Shown one piece after another: positions 1 through 9,403 of a stretch of DNA of 27,890 bases. A model generated the notes under the pieces. It was not told the DNA's origin, made no database searches, and was given only the letters and a program-made list of their open reading frames with translations. The stretch lies in NCBI GenBank assembly GCA_003427395.1, contig BFEA01000124.1:687531-715420 (forward strand). Direction: 5' to 3'. The stretch's first letter is position 1, and every line of letters begins with the position of its first letter. The DNA is from Chara braunii. Lineage: Eukaryota > Streptophyta > Charophyceae > Charales > Characeae. The translations under genes were made by a program, and so were the position numbers.

Positions 1-40
1 AAAATTGTACCGACACGTGCAAGAAATCGCAAATGCAAGA

Positions 41-111
41 TTGAAGTACGTCTACATTAAACGCTACAAGGCAACTGTACATTGAACTACGTCTAAATTA
101 AACGCTACAAG
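41..111. repeat. Two-copy tandem repeat, 41-bp period
   Basis: Positions 41-70 and 82-111 are nearly identical 30-mers that share the core TTAAACGCTACAAG and differ at only a few bases. This lies just past the 3' end of the minus-strand gene at 164-1012. No function is apparent; it could be a local slippage duplication. Confidence 0.7.
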
Positions 112-163
112 CTGCAACAATGTAAACTTTCTAAAACGCTATCATTTACAAAATTTGAAGTTC

Positions 164-1012
164 CTACCGATGTCCCCGCGTCCCTTTAGAACCAAACCCG
201 TATAAGACATTCATAGACGACCCGAAAACAAGGGTTTGTGGCTGTCCCTTCGTCGCCACCCCCGTGAACACCGAAATGTACTTCATCCTTACAAACCTAC
301 AGGCACCCGCCAAGGACTTACCAATGTCGTCACGCACACAACATGTCACTTGCTCAACCTCATGCCACTTATGAACCTCATCAATTCGAATGACAATCTC
401 CAGATCGGATGGTCCGTTCTTGTACAGAAGGCGCAAATCCCCCATGCTGCGACCATAGACTCTCAGGTGGTTGCAAGAAACTAGCACTACAGCGTCTACC
501 AAAGTCCGCTTTCGGTTTGAACATGCCACATACAACACTCTGCAGAAGTTGGAACCGGCCGCAGACAGCCGTATGCAACAATATGACACATCTTTTGACT
601 GTAACCCGGCACCACGCAGCGGATATACTTCCAAAAATGGATTGTAGGATGCACAATCCAACAACTCTTGTTTCAAGTATGCAGACCACACCCGAGGTGA
701 CCTCGTTACGTTGTTCCGGCGAAGGTAAAACCTGTTATTCTCTTCCTGCCTGAGCGCAGCGCGGAGGGACGGAAGTTGCCTGACACCAATGGCATAATGA
801 GGTACTTTGATAAGACTTCCCCACTCCATCGCGGAAGCAAATTTGTAGTCCTTATGCCATGGGGATTTCCTTGCCAAGCTGGCTCTATCCCATTCTGCCT
901 CGGACCACGCATCGATAGGCTTGTCAAAGAAGGGGACGACGGTCATCCACGGGTCGTTTTCGGTATCGCCGCAAAACCATGGAATCCGCATGCACAAGGG
1001 TGAATGGGACAT
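164..1012 (-). CDS. Unrecognised 282-residue protein, copy 1 of a two-copy family
   Basis: I do not recognise the family. The frame is open from an ATG at 1012 to the stop at 164, and an in-frame stop at 1019-1021 lies upstream, so the ATG is the first available unless an intron precedes it. The coding evidence is a diverged relative on the other strand at 15531-16290. The two align almost colinearly from a DPWMTVVP block through a KQEL-DCA block, YPLRG, a VSYxC segment, RVLxVAxSN, LVDAVVLVS, WHEVE, FVRMKYxSVF and YGSS/FGSS-N-L-GFGS at the C-terminus. Conserved Trp, Cys and Arg positions spread over the whole length suggest one compact domain of about 250 residues. No signal peptide or membrane segment is evident. 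It lies 294 bp downstream of the transposase gene on the same strand, so it may be an accessory gene of that element, but copy 2 has no such neighbour. Confidence 0.65.
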   Translation of the reverse strand: MSHSPLCMRIPWFCGDTENDPWMTVVPFFDKPIDAWSEAEWDRASLARKSPWHKDYKFASAMEWGSLIKVPHYAIGVRQLPSLRAALRQEENNRFYLRRNNVTRSPRVWSAYLKQELLDCASYNPFLEVYPLRGAGLQSKDVSYCCIRLSAAGSNFCRVLYVACSNRKRTLVDAVVLVSCNHLRVYGRSMGDLRLLYKNGPSDLEIVIRIDEVHKWHEVEQVTCCVRDDIGKSLAGACRFVRMKYISVFTGVATKGQPQTLVFGSSMNVLYGFGSKGTRGHR

Positions 1013-1306
1013 GCATAATCATGCCGATGGTCCATGACTCCTGTCGCACTTCCTACACAAGACATGAAATGCAAACAAAATGAAAATGAAATATCGAAAT
1101 AGTAGAAAAATCGCCTTCATGATGAACTTGACTTCGAAAATTGCTGAACCATCACCAACCATCTTAAAAAATTAAACCGTCGACCGTGGACAAAATTCGC
1201 TACGCAAAATTATTGCAACAATAATATGCTCCATTTTGAATTCTCGTCCCTTCAAACAGTTATTTTACAAAAATCTCACTCCCCCACTCTATCGGGCGGA
1301 CGTGCA
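1013..1306. other. Spacer between transposase gene and unknown gene
   Basis: This AT-rich spacer separates two minus-strand genes. I see no ORF, repeat or RNA gene in it. It must hold the 3' end of the transposase transcript and, if the 282-residue gene is transcribed on its own, that gene's promoter. Confidence 0.5.
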
Positions 1307-4251
1307 CTAATCGCTCTGTTCCCCTCCATCTACACTCCCTTCACCAGATGGACCTTCACCAGATGGACTCAGATCGAGAAGTGCAGCTTCAGCATTCACT
1401 CGAACACTGGAAGGAATGACAAGTCCAGTTGTGAATGGTCTTGTACCACGGACCGGTCTCTCGCAACCAAAAGCGATCGAGTCAGCATCCTGCCATTGTG
1501 TCTGGTCAGTCATTTTCCATCGTTTTTCCCATGCGTTCTCATACAGTTGTCCGAGCGACTTTGCTCTCCCAGTTGGCACCCAATATTCCACTAGCACTTG
1601 ATTATAATTTTGCGAATTACAATCAACAACCACCCGAGAAAGATCTTTGCCCACCCAGATTGGCACACCGCTGGACAGATCATCGTCGGAGGGGCGAAGG
1701 ATAAGAAAAGTGTCAATGTCGACATGCACGAGGGGGTCGAAACTAGTCTTTGGGTGATTTTTTCTTCGTCCAACAAACAACGGTTCCCTGTCATCGTCGA
1801 TGTTGACACTGTGAGGAGAAGGTTGTTGATCGATTTCGAACAGCCGTGGTCGTGGCCAAAAACTTCCCTGGGGTTATGAGGACAACCCATTGGAGATGAT
1901 CTCATCGCTATGTTTGATAACCTCCTGCCAATAACACAAAGTTATTTCTCTCCCACTCACCTCATGGTCATTGTAAGTGCACCACGTCGACCGCCTACTC
2001 TCCAGCAACTCGCGGAATCAACAACACAATTTTTGCCATTCAAATAGTCATTTCGAGGAAGGGGTTGCACATGAGGCGGGTCAAACGGCCACGAAGGACC
2101 AGCATAGCTTTTATCGGGGTTTTGATTGAACCAAAAAATCGGACCTTCCTCGGGCAACCATTCTTCATCATCGCAAAACTCCTTGTACAACATGCCCGTA
2201 CTATCTCCAACCATCAAAAATTTAAGCAAGTGTGGTTTTGAAATACCGGTAATGTCTGACGCAACGCACGGGTCCACTATACTAATCCAATCTTCCATCG
2301 TATCGAGGAAAATACATTTGGGAGGCTTTTTGTGGGATTGCTTTATGAGCTCGAAGAACTCGTCCATAGTATAAGCGTCTACGTTTTTCAATTTCTTCAA
2401 GAAAACGTTAAAAGTAGCGTCAACGTCTGTATGGGTGTGTCCCACCAGCATGAAACCTATTTCTACCTCTTCAAAAACTTTGAACTTAACCAACAGTGCA
2501 ACCAAGGCACATATGTACTTGTTCTTATTTTCCCGCCAACAATTATCTGCTTGAATGCGCAAAAACCGTGGCAGTGGCGTCCCGCTCCCTTGAATTTCGA
2601 CAAGNGTTCTCATAACACAAGNAGCGACCGTGTTGGAATCGTGTTTGAAATACGGAAACCACGTGTACACATATATACTAGGGTCTCTGCCGTGTGCAAT
2701 GACGCCTGTCAGATTAGTCTTCATCGTCATCTCGTGCCTAAGTGCTTTCGAGTAGTTCGCTTGACCAATATGGGGGATAGTTGTTTTCTTCTGATCCATG
2801 CCGTCAATGACGAGACACAAACGCTCGTTCGGACGACCCATGGAATCAGTTTTCGCTCGACTGTAGTCCAATCTATGTTCAACTTGTCTCCTTTGGTGTG
2901 CTTTCATATCCTCTCGAGCATGTTCTCGATCTCGAGGAAGAGAAGCATATTGTATACGTTCCTTCAGTTCATGACAGACGGCGCACTTCGTGAACGTGTT
3001 AGATTGCGCGAGAGAAACGTGGAAAAAGTGTTTCCGCCACAACTTATAAAAGTTGGACTCAGACACAACATCGAGGCCAGCGGCCAAAAAGTCGGATTTG
3101 ATGGACTCATAAATTGATATCTTCGTGAAAGCAGCCGAGAGTCGAAGCTTCAGTCTGGAAACCCCACCTTGGTTAGCCACCTCATTCGGCATGCTATCCG
3201 CATGACACTCGATGAACGTTCTCATGCTGGTAAGCATGGCGACTGTTTTATTGGTTGGCCTATATTTTCCCGTCAGGCCATGCTCGGAACGCACGTAGCC
3301 ATCATCGAAACGTTTTTTGTAGCTGTAAAATGTATGACGCGAGACACCGAGTACATTGTAGTACGCCCTGATGCACATTGAACGTTCCAACTCCACAGGG
3401 CGGACACGTTTCTGTCCACTCTCATTTACTGTGAAATCCTTAATACTTTTCATCCACCACTCAGCTCGCTCTCCCGGACTCTTAGTGTACAGTCCTTGTC
3501 TAACCTTTCGCACTTCCTCAGGCGACACGTCGTAACAACATCGAGCCTTGCAACATGCCATGCCGCGCACCATGAGCAGTCTTTTTCCGGACAGCATGTT
3601 TCTCGCTTTTTTATACTGTTCTTTCCTCCTAGCGTTCCTATTAGCCATGCTATACCTTCGTCTTTCGCCTGGCAGAGGTGCGGGAAAAATCTGCAGTATT
3701 GCCCTTCCCTCTACATCACCACTGCCAGACGATCCCGACCCAGAATCGCTCTGACTTGGAATCGCATCATCACTTCGCATATGCGTTGGACTCGCCCGTG
3801 CTGTGGAAAGCTCTTCCGAAGAATAGTCGGTGGCAACCAAGTTCGTAGTACTGGAGCTAGCGCGAAGCAAAGGTCCACTGGAATAGGAACGTTGTCGAGA
3901 CGAGTAATCAGTGGCCACCAACCGCTCACTCTCGTCATCAGACGATGCGTAAGAAACACCCATTGGCACGCAACTGCTGTGCGCCGAAGCTGTTGGGTGC
4001 ACCTTGCCAGGAATGTGGAACTCTATCCGGGAGGTAGACGGTTCTTCGCCTGCGGACATTGTTGCCAATTCTGAAGGCAGTTGGATGCAGCCTCTAAAGC
4101 TCTCACGAAAAGTGAGATTTCGTTTTCTGGGAAAATCCGTAGTTGACTGTTGGAACGGCGAACTGTCCGAAGAGGTCGTCGGGGCCAACTCCAGGTGTTG
4201 TAGCTGGTAATGCAAGTCGACGGCTTGTTCAATTTCCATAGCCCGGTTCAT
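1307..4251 (-). CDS. DUF7869-type DDE/RNase H-like transposase, two exons
   Basis: This is a probable DNA transposase acting on transposon ends in the nucleus. Exon 1 runs 4251-1961 and exon 2 1808-1307. Joining them across the 1809-1960 intron keeps the frame and gives 930 residues. The first ATG is at 4251; the frame stays open to a TTG at 4290. A Ser/Thr-rich N-terminal ~220 residues is followed by a basic, Cys-containing segment (CCKARCC) and a YxxxGVSRHTFYSYKKR segment of the kind seen in this family. A KCAVCHELK zinc-knuckle-like motif comes next. The candidate acidic residues are D483 and D486 (VIDGMDQKK), D569 (QADN) and D609/D611 (HTHTDVD). These match the order found in DUF7869 proteins as I know them. 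Exon 2 carries the usual C-terminal WVGK and VLVEYW motifs. Two single N (2605, 2622) leave two residues unknown. Apart from those the frame is intact, so this copy could be young or active. I found no terminal inverted repeats. Confidence 0.8.
1809..1960 (-). other. GT-AG intron in the transposase gene
   Basis: On the minus strand the donor reads ATGAG|GTGAGT (exon ends at 1961). The acceptor reads CTCCTCACAG|TGTC (next exon starts at 1808). Length is 152 nt. Phase 2 at the donor plus one base from exon 2 makes AGT (Ser), after which the frame runs VNIDDDREPLFVGRRK into the downstream open frame. Without splicing, exon 1 stops immediately after the donor. Confidence 0.8.
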
Positions 4252-4407
4252 GCGGCCGTTCGCCGAGCCTTCTTCGGCGCCGTCATGCAACCGTCAGTGC
4301 AGCGGATGTGATTCCCGTCCGCGCAATGGATTATTCTCTTTTGTGCGGGTCGAACGGGTCATTCGAATTCGTGTCCATACCCTGCAAAACAGCAGAGCAA
4401 ACTGTAA
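4252..4407. other. Spacer between transposase gene and tandem array
   Basis: This is the 5' side of the transposase gene. On the minus strand there is a pyrimidine-rich stretch ending in TTTGCAG near 4380, which could be an acceptor for a 5' leader intron. No clear core promoter is visible. Confidence 0.3.
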
Positions 4408-4869
4408 GCACGGTCAGATTTACACGTTGAGGGCACAAAGTTCGCCAGGATCCGAATTTGGCGGGTGCAGGAGTAGCAAGGAACCTGTTTTCGCGTGGCT
4501 TGTGTCAGTGGAAGGTAGCGCCAGTTTGTGCACACAAGGAACGCTATGTTTGGGCGAACAGAAGGAAGGCTCTGTTGTCGGTGAACGATAGCACGCCCAG
4601 AACAAAGGGTAGTGGTGGATGCACCACCGCATAATCCGGCGTAGTGCGACCCCAAACAGACCCCTATGAACACCGATTCTCACCATTGTCTAAGCGAGCT
4701 CGTGCGGTGCTCCATTCGCTGACACTAGTGCAATAGCGACCCCCGATTCGCACGCCGGGAACGTCGACGTGCTACAGCGCGAACCGGACAGCACGCAGAA
4801 ACACAAGCATGTATGCGTCAAGACTCTGCACACCGCGACGGTCAAAACCCTTGGGGGACAGAAAAGATC

Positions 4870-5020
4870 GTGGGTGCGAAAAATTGCTCGCCACCTGAAA
4901 TTCCCTTGAAAGGGTTTATGGGGGTTGCCGACGGTGACAACGGTCGTGTCCCTTACTTTCGGCAACCCCCATGAACCCCTTTAAGGGCATTTCAGAGGGC
5001 GAGCAATTTCTCGCACCCAC
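4870..5020. repeat. 151-bp palindrome, array unit 1
   Basis: The left arm at 4870-4931 is the near-exact reverse complement of 4959-5020, with about 62 bp in each arm and a 27-bp loop. The inner ends read GGGGGTTGCCGA and TCGGCAACCCCC, and the outer ends GTGGGTGCGA and TCGCACCCAC. It could fold into a cruciform or hairpin, or mark two terminal inverted repeats meeting head to head. Confidence 0.9.
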
Positions 5021-5956
5021 AGTCCTCTTGCAATCAACTCACATTTGAAGCTCCAGGCGCCATGCGAAGGACAGATAGATTTGCACCGATCCTCAAAGTC
5101 CGCCAGGATCCGAACTAGGCGGATTTGCCTGCAGCGAGTAACAGGTTTTCGCGCAGCTGCAGGTATTGGAACGGGTGGATGGCGTTTGCACAGAAGCAGG
5201 CGATGCTCGGCCGCACCGCATTTCGGGGCGACGATGAACAAAGATCCACAGCACATCGGAAATGCACCCGGCCAGTGACACCGTCGTCAACACCAATAAA
5301 CCTCTTTCAGGGCAACTCACAAGGCGAGCACTTTTTCGCACTACCAGGCCGCTGGCATTGAAGACGGACTGGGCAGTCCAAGCTGTTGAAAATAACGGTC
5401 AGATTCACGGGGAGCCTCTAAGTTTGTCGGGATCCGAATTTGGCGGGTGCAGGAGTAGCAAGGAACCTGTTTTCGTGCGGCTTGTGTCAGTGGAAGGTAG
5501 CTCCAGTGGGTCCACACAAGGAACGCTATGTTACGGCTAACAGAAGGAAGGCTTTATTGTCGGTGAACGATAGCACGCACAGAACAAAGGGTAGTGGTGG
5601 ATGCACCACCACACAATTCGGCGCAGCGCGACCCCAAACAGACCTCTATAAACACCGATTCTCACCATCGTCTAAGCGAGCTCGTGCGGTGTTCCATTTG
5701 CTGACATTAGTGCAATAGCTATGGAACACGGACATCTCCACTGCGCAGACAAGAAAAATGCAGAAAAGGACGAATGAACCCTCCTTAAACCCTTCCAAAC
5801 ATTGATTCGGCCAGTCGAGAAGGCGACCCCCGATTCGCCCGCCGGGAACGTCGACGTGTGACAACGCGAACCGGACAGCACGCAGAGACACAAGCATGTC
5901 TCCGTCAAGACTCCGCACACTGCGACGGTCAAAACCCTTGGGGGGCAGAAAAGATC

Positions 5957-6107
5957 GTGGGTGTGAAAAATTGCTCGCCGCCTGAAATGCCCTTGAAGGG
6001 GTTTATGGGCGTTGCCGACGGTGACAACGGTCGTGTCCCTTACTTTCTGCAACCCCCATGAACCCCTTCAAGGGCATTTCAGAGGGCGAGCAATTTCTCG
6101 CACCCGC
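5957..6107. repeat. 151-bp palindrome, array unit 2
   Basis: This is the same inverted-repeat structure as in unit 1, 1,087 bp further on. Most differences between copies are single-base changes, and the arms stay largely complementary. Confidence 0.9.
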
Positions 6108-7044
6108 AGTCCTCTCGCAATCAACTCACATTTGAAGCTCCAGGCGCCATGCGAAGGACGGATAGATTTGCGCCGATCCTCAAAGTCCGACAGGATCCGA
6201 ACTTGGGTGATTTGCCTGTAGCGAGTAACAGGTTTTCGCGCGGCTGCAGGTACTGAAACGGGTGGATGGCGTTTGCATGGAAGCAGGCGATGCTCGGCCG
6301 CACCGCATTTCGGGGCGGCGATGAACGAAGATCCACGACACATCGAAAATGCACCCGGCCAGTGACACCGTCGTCAACCCCAATAAACCCCTTTCAGGGC
6401 AACTCACAAGGCGAGCACTTTTCCGCACTACCAGGCCGCCGGCATTGAAGATGGACCGGGCAGTCCGAGCTGTTGAAAATAACGGTCAGATTCACGGGGA
6501 GCCTCTAAGTTCGCCGGGAACCAAATTTGGCGGGTGCAGGAGTAGCAAGGAACCTGTTTTCGCGCGGCTTGTGTCAGTGGAAGGTAGCTCCAGTGGGTGC
6601 ACACAAGGAACGCTACGTTTGGGCGAACAGAGGGAAGGCTCTATTGTTGGTGAATGATAGCACGCGTAGAACAAAGGGTAGTGGTGGATGCACCACCACA
6701 CAATTCGGCGCAACGCGACCCCAAACAGACCCCTATAAACATCGATTCTCACCATCGTCTAAGCGAGCTCGTGCGGTGTTCCATTCGCTGGCACTAGTGC
6801 AATAGCTATCGAACAGGGACATCTCCACTGCGCAGACAAGAAAAATGCAGAAAAGGACGAAAGAACCCCCCTTAAACCCTTCCAAACATTGATTCGGCCA
6901 GTCGAGAAGGCGACCCCCGATTCTCGCGCCGGGAACGTCGACATGCGACAACGCGAACCGGACAGCTCGCAGAAACACAAGCATGTCTGCGTCAAGACTC
7001 TGCATATCACGACGGTCAAAACCCTTAGGGGGGCAGAAAAGATC

Positions 7045-7194
7045 GTGGGTGCGAAAATTGCTCGCCTTCTGAAATGCCCTTGAAGAGGTTTATGGGGGTT
7101 GCCTTCGGTGACAACGGTCGTGTCCGTTAATTTCGGCAACCCCCATGAATCCCTTCAAGGGCATTTTAGAGGGCGAGCAATTTCTCACACCCGC
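7045..7194. repeat. 150-bp palindrome, array unit 3
   Basis: This is the third copy, 1,088 bp after the second. The left inner arm carries GGTTGCCTTCGG instead of GGTTGCCGACGG, which slightly enlarges the loop. Confidence 0.9.
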
Positions 7195-8065
7195 AGTTCT
7201 CTCGCAATCAACTCACAGTCGAAGCTCCAGGCGCCCTGCGGAAGACGGATAGATTTGCGCCGATCCTCAAAGTCCGCCTGGATCCGAACTTGGCGGATTT
7301 GCTTGCAGCGAGTAACAGGTTTTCGTGCGGCTGCAGGTATTGGAACGGGTGGATGGCGTTTGCACAGAAGCAGGCGATGCTCGGCCGCACCACATTTCGG
7401 GGCGTCGATGAACGAAGATCCACGGCACACCGGAAATGCACCCGGCCAGTGACACCATCGTCAACCCCAATAAACCCCCTTCAGGGCAACTCACAAGGCG
7501 AGAACTTTTCCACACTACCAGGCCGCCGGCATTGAAGACGGACTGGGCAGTCCAAGCTGTTGAAAATAACGGTTAGATTTACTGGGAGCCTCTAAGTTCG
7601 CCGGGATCCGAATTTGGCGGGTGTAGGAGTAAGAAGGAACCTGTTTTCGCGCGGCTTGTGTCAGTGGAAGGTAGCGCCTGTGGGTGCACACAAGGAATGC
7701 TATGATTGGGCGAACAGAAGGAAGGCTCTGTTGTCGGTGAACGATAGCATGCGCAGAACAAAGGGTAGTGGTGGATGCACTACCACACAATTCGGCTCAG
7801 CGCGACCCCAAACTCACCCCCATAAACTCGATTCTCACCATCGTCTAAGCGAGCTCGTGCAGTTTTCCATTCACAAGTACTAGCGCAAGAGCTTATCGAA
7901 CTCGGACATCCCCACTGCGTAGACAAGAAAAATGTAGAAAAGGATGAAAGATCCCCCCTTTAACCCTTCCAAACATTGATTCGGCCAGTCGAGAAGGCGA
8001 CCCCCGATTCTGCGACAAGACTACGCACACCACGACGGTCAAACACCTTGGGGGGCAACAAAGAT

Positions 8066-8215
8066 GGTGGGCGCGAAAATTGCTCGCCTTCATAAATCCC
8101 CTCGAAGGGGTTAATGTGGGTTACCGGCGGTGACAACGACCGTGTCCCTTATTTTCGGCAACCCCCATGAACCCCTTGAAGGGCATTTCAGAGGGCGAGC
8201 AATTTCTCTCACGCA
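8066..8215. repeat. 150-bp palindrome, array unit 4 (diverged)
   Basis: This is the fourth copy. It is more diverged in the left arm (TTAATGTGGGTTACCGG), consistent with decay at the edge of the array. Confidence 0.85.
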
Positions 8216-8423
8216 CAGTCCTGTCGCAATCAACTCACACTCGAAGCTTCAGGCGCCATGCAAAGGACGGTTAGGTTTGTGCCGTCCCCCAAAGTCCGCC
8301 AGGATCCGAACTTGATGGATTCGCCTGCATTTGGAGCGGGCGGATGGCGTTTGCATAGAAGCAGGCGATGCTCGGGCGCACCGCATTTCGGGGCGTCGAT
8401 GAACGAAGATCCACGACACACCG

Positions 8424-9403
8424 GGATCCGAGCAGCCCGCGATTTCGCATGCTTCAGATTGCAAGTCCGTCGGGATCCGAACTTCGTCGCACGCTGAAAA
8501 CTGGCATGGCGTTATGAACTATCGACCCCACGCCCGAAAGATGGGAACTGTGTCCCGCAAAACGTAGTCATCAGGGCAACCCGGGATGACATTGTGACTG
8601 CGAATGCAAAATCAACAACCGCCAAAAAAATGGGAACTTCGGATCCCGGCGAACTACAACAATCATGCGCTATTTTCGCAGCTGCGCGTGCTCTCCCTGC
8701 GGCCGAGCGACAGCAACGGATTGTTGCTTTCGCGAGAGCACTGCGCATGATTGCTATAGTTCGCCGGGATCCGAACTTCCCATCTCGCCAGACAACCACA
8801 CGCCACGCGCCGCTTTTCGTTTGGCTGTTGTTGGTTTCGAGTTTGCGGTGACAATGGCGAGCCCCCTTGCCCCGGTGACTGAGACGTTTCACAGAGGCGG
8901 CCGGGTTGTTTGTTACTAAACGAGGACATGTTTTCGTGTCGAGGTTGTCGTCACGAAACATGAGGCGCTCACGCCGAAGAAATGCCATCGTCATTGTAGC
9001 GAGCGACGCAGACGTTCTCCATCGCGCGCACGCAACGTGTGCATTCTTCGTTCTGGAGCCCGCGGATGTTGCGCGCACAGTCCTGGCATTTATCGTGCGG
9101 AATGCGATATCGCATCCCTCACGACCAGCGCCAGGAGCGCGCGCTCAACATGCATGGCCTCTATGGTGGATCATGTGCACGTTGTGTGCGCGGGATGGAG
9201 ACGACAGCAACTCTCCCGTGATTGACGCCATAATCTCTTCGGGGAGGGAGGCTCAAGTGTTGCAGCGAGAACACGCGCACGGAACGACGACCCCCTCCTC
9301 TTTATGAATACCTTACCTCTCACTGCACGCCACGTGGACGGCGGACATCCTTCACCGTGGCCACCGCGCGACGCTTAGTACCAACAACGGTCGCGCGCAG
9401 CCC
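8424..9403. other. Intergenic region with fold-back repeat
   Basis: Between the array and the Asp-rich open frame I see no convincing gene. Open frames of 60-190 codons occur on both strands, but they run through the inverted repeat at 8552-8893 and show no family resemblance. Copies of the GGATCC quasi-palindrome lie at 8463-8484, 8635-8656 and 8757-8779. Confidence 0.5.
8552..8893. repeat. Fold-back (long inverted repeat) element
   Basis: The inner arms 8630-8670 and 8743-8783 are 41-bp reverse complements with only a few mismatches. Each contains one copy of the dispersed quasi-palindrome. The complementarity resumes in outer arms (about 8552-8623 against 8820-8890), after extra sequence of about 40 bp in the right arm. 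The loop is about 70 bp. This looks like a fold-back or MITE-like element. Confidence 0.75.

Larger units (their letters stand above)
4408..8423. repeat. Tandem array, ~1,087-bp unit, about 3.7 copies
   Basis: The anchor segment AGTTCGCC-GGATCC-AATTTGGCGGG recurs at 4439, 5421, 6508 and 7595. That gives periods of 982, 1,087 and 1,087. The first unit is short because about 105 bp between 4729 and 4731 (present at about 5718-5823 in the next unit) is missing. The last unit lacks about 70 bp near 8013 and ends in a scrambled junction. Each unit contains two copies of the dispersed GGATCC quasi-palindrome and one ~150-bp palindrome. Many open frames of 80-130 codons occur on both strands, but they recur at the same phase in every unit and resemble no protein family, so I treat them as repeat translations. 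This is either satellite DNA or a tandemly amplified non-autonomous element. Confidence 0.9.

Noticed and set aside
2332-3117. 261-codon plus-strand frame
   Set aside because: It is antisense to the conserved core of the transposase.
4690-8093. Many 60-126-codon frames on both strands
   Set aside because: They recur at the same place in each 1,087-bp unit and match no family. They follow the DNA repeat, not protein conservation.
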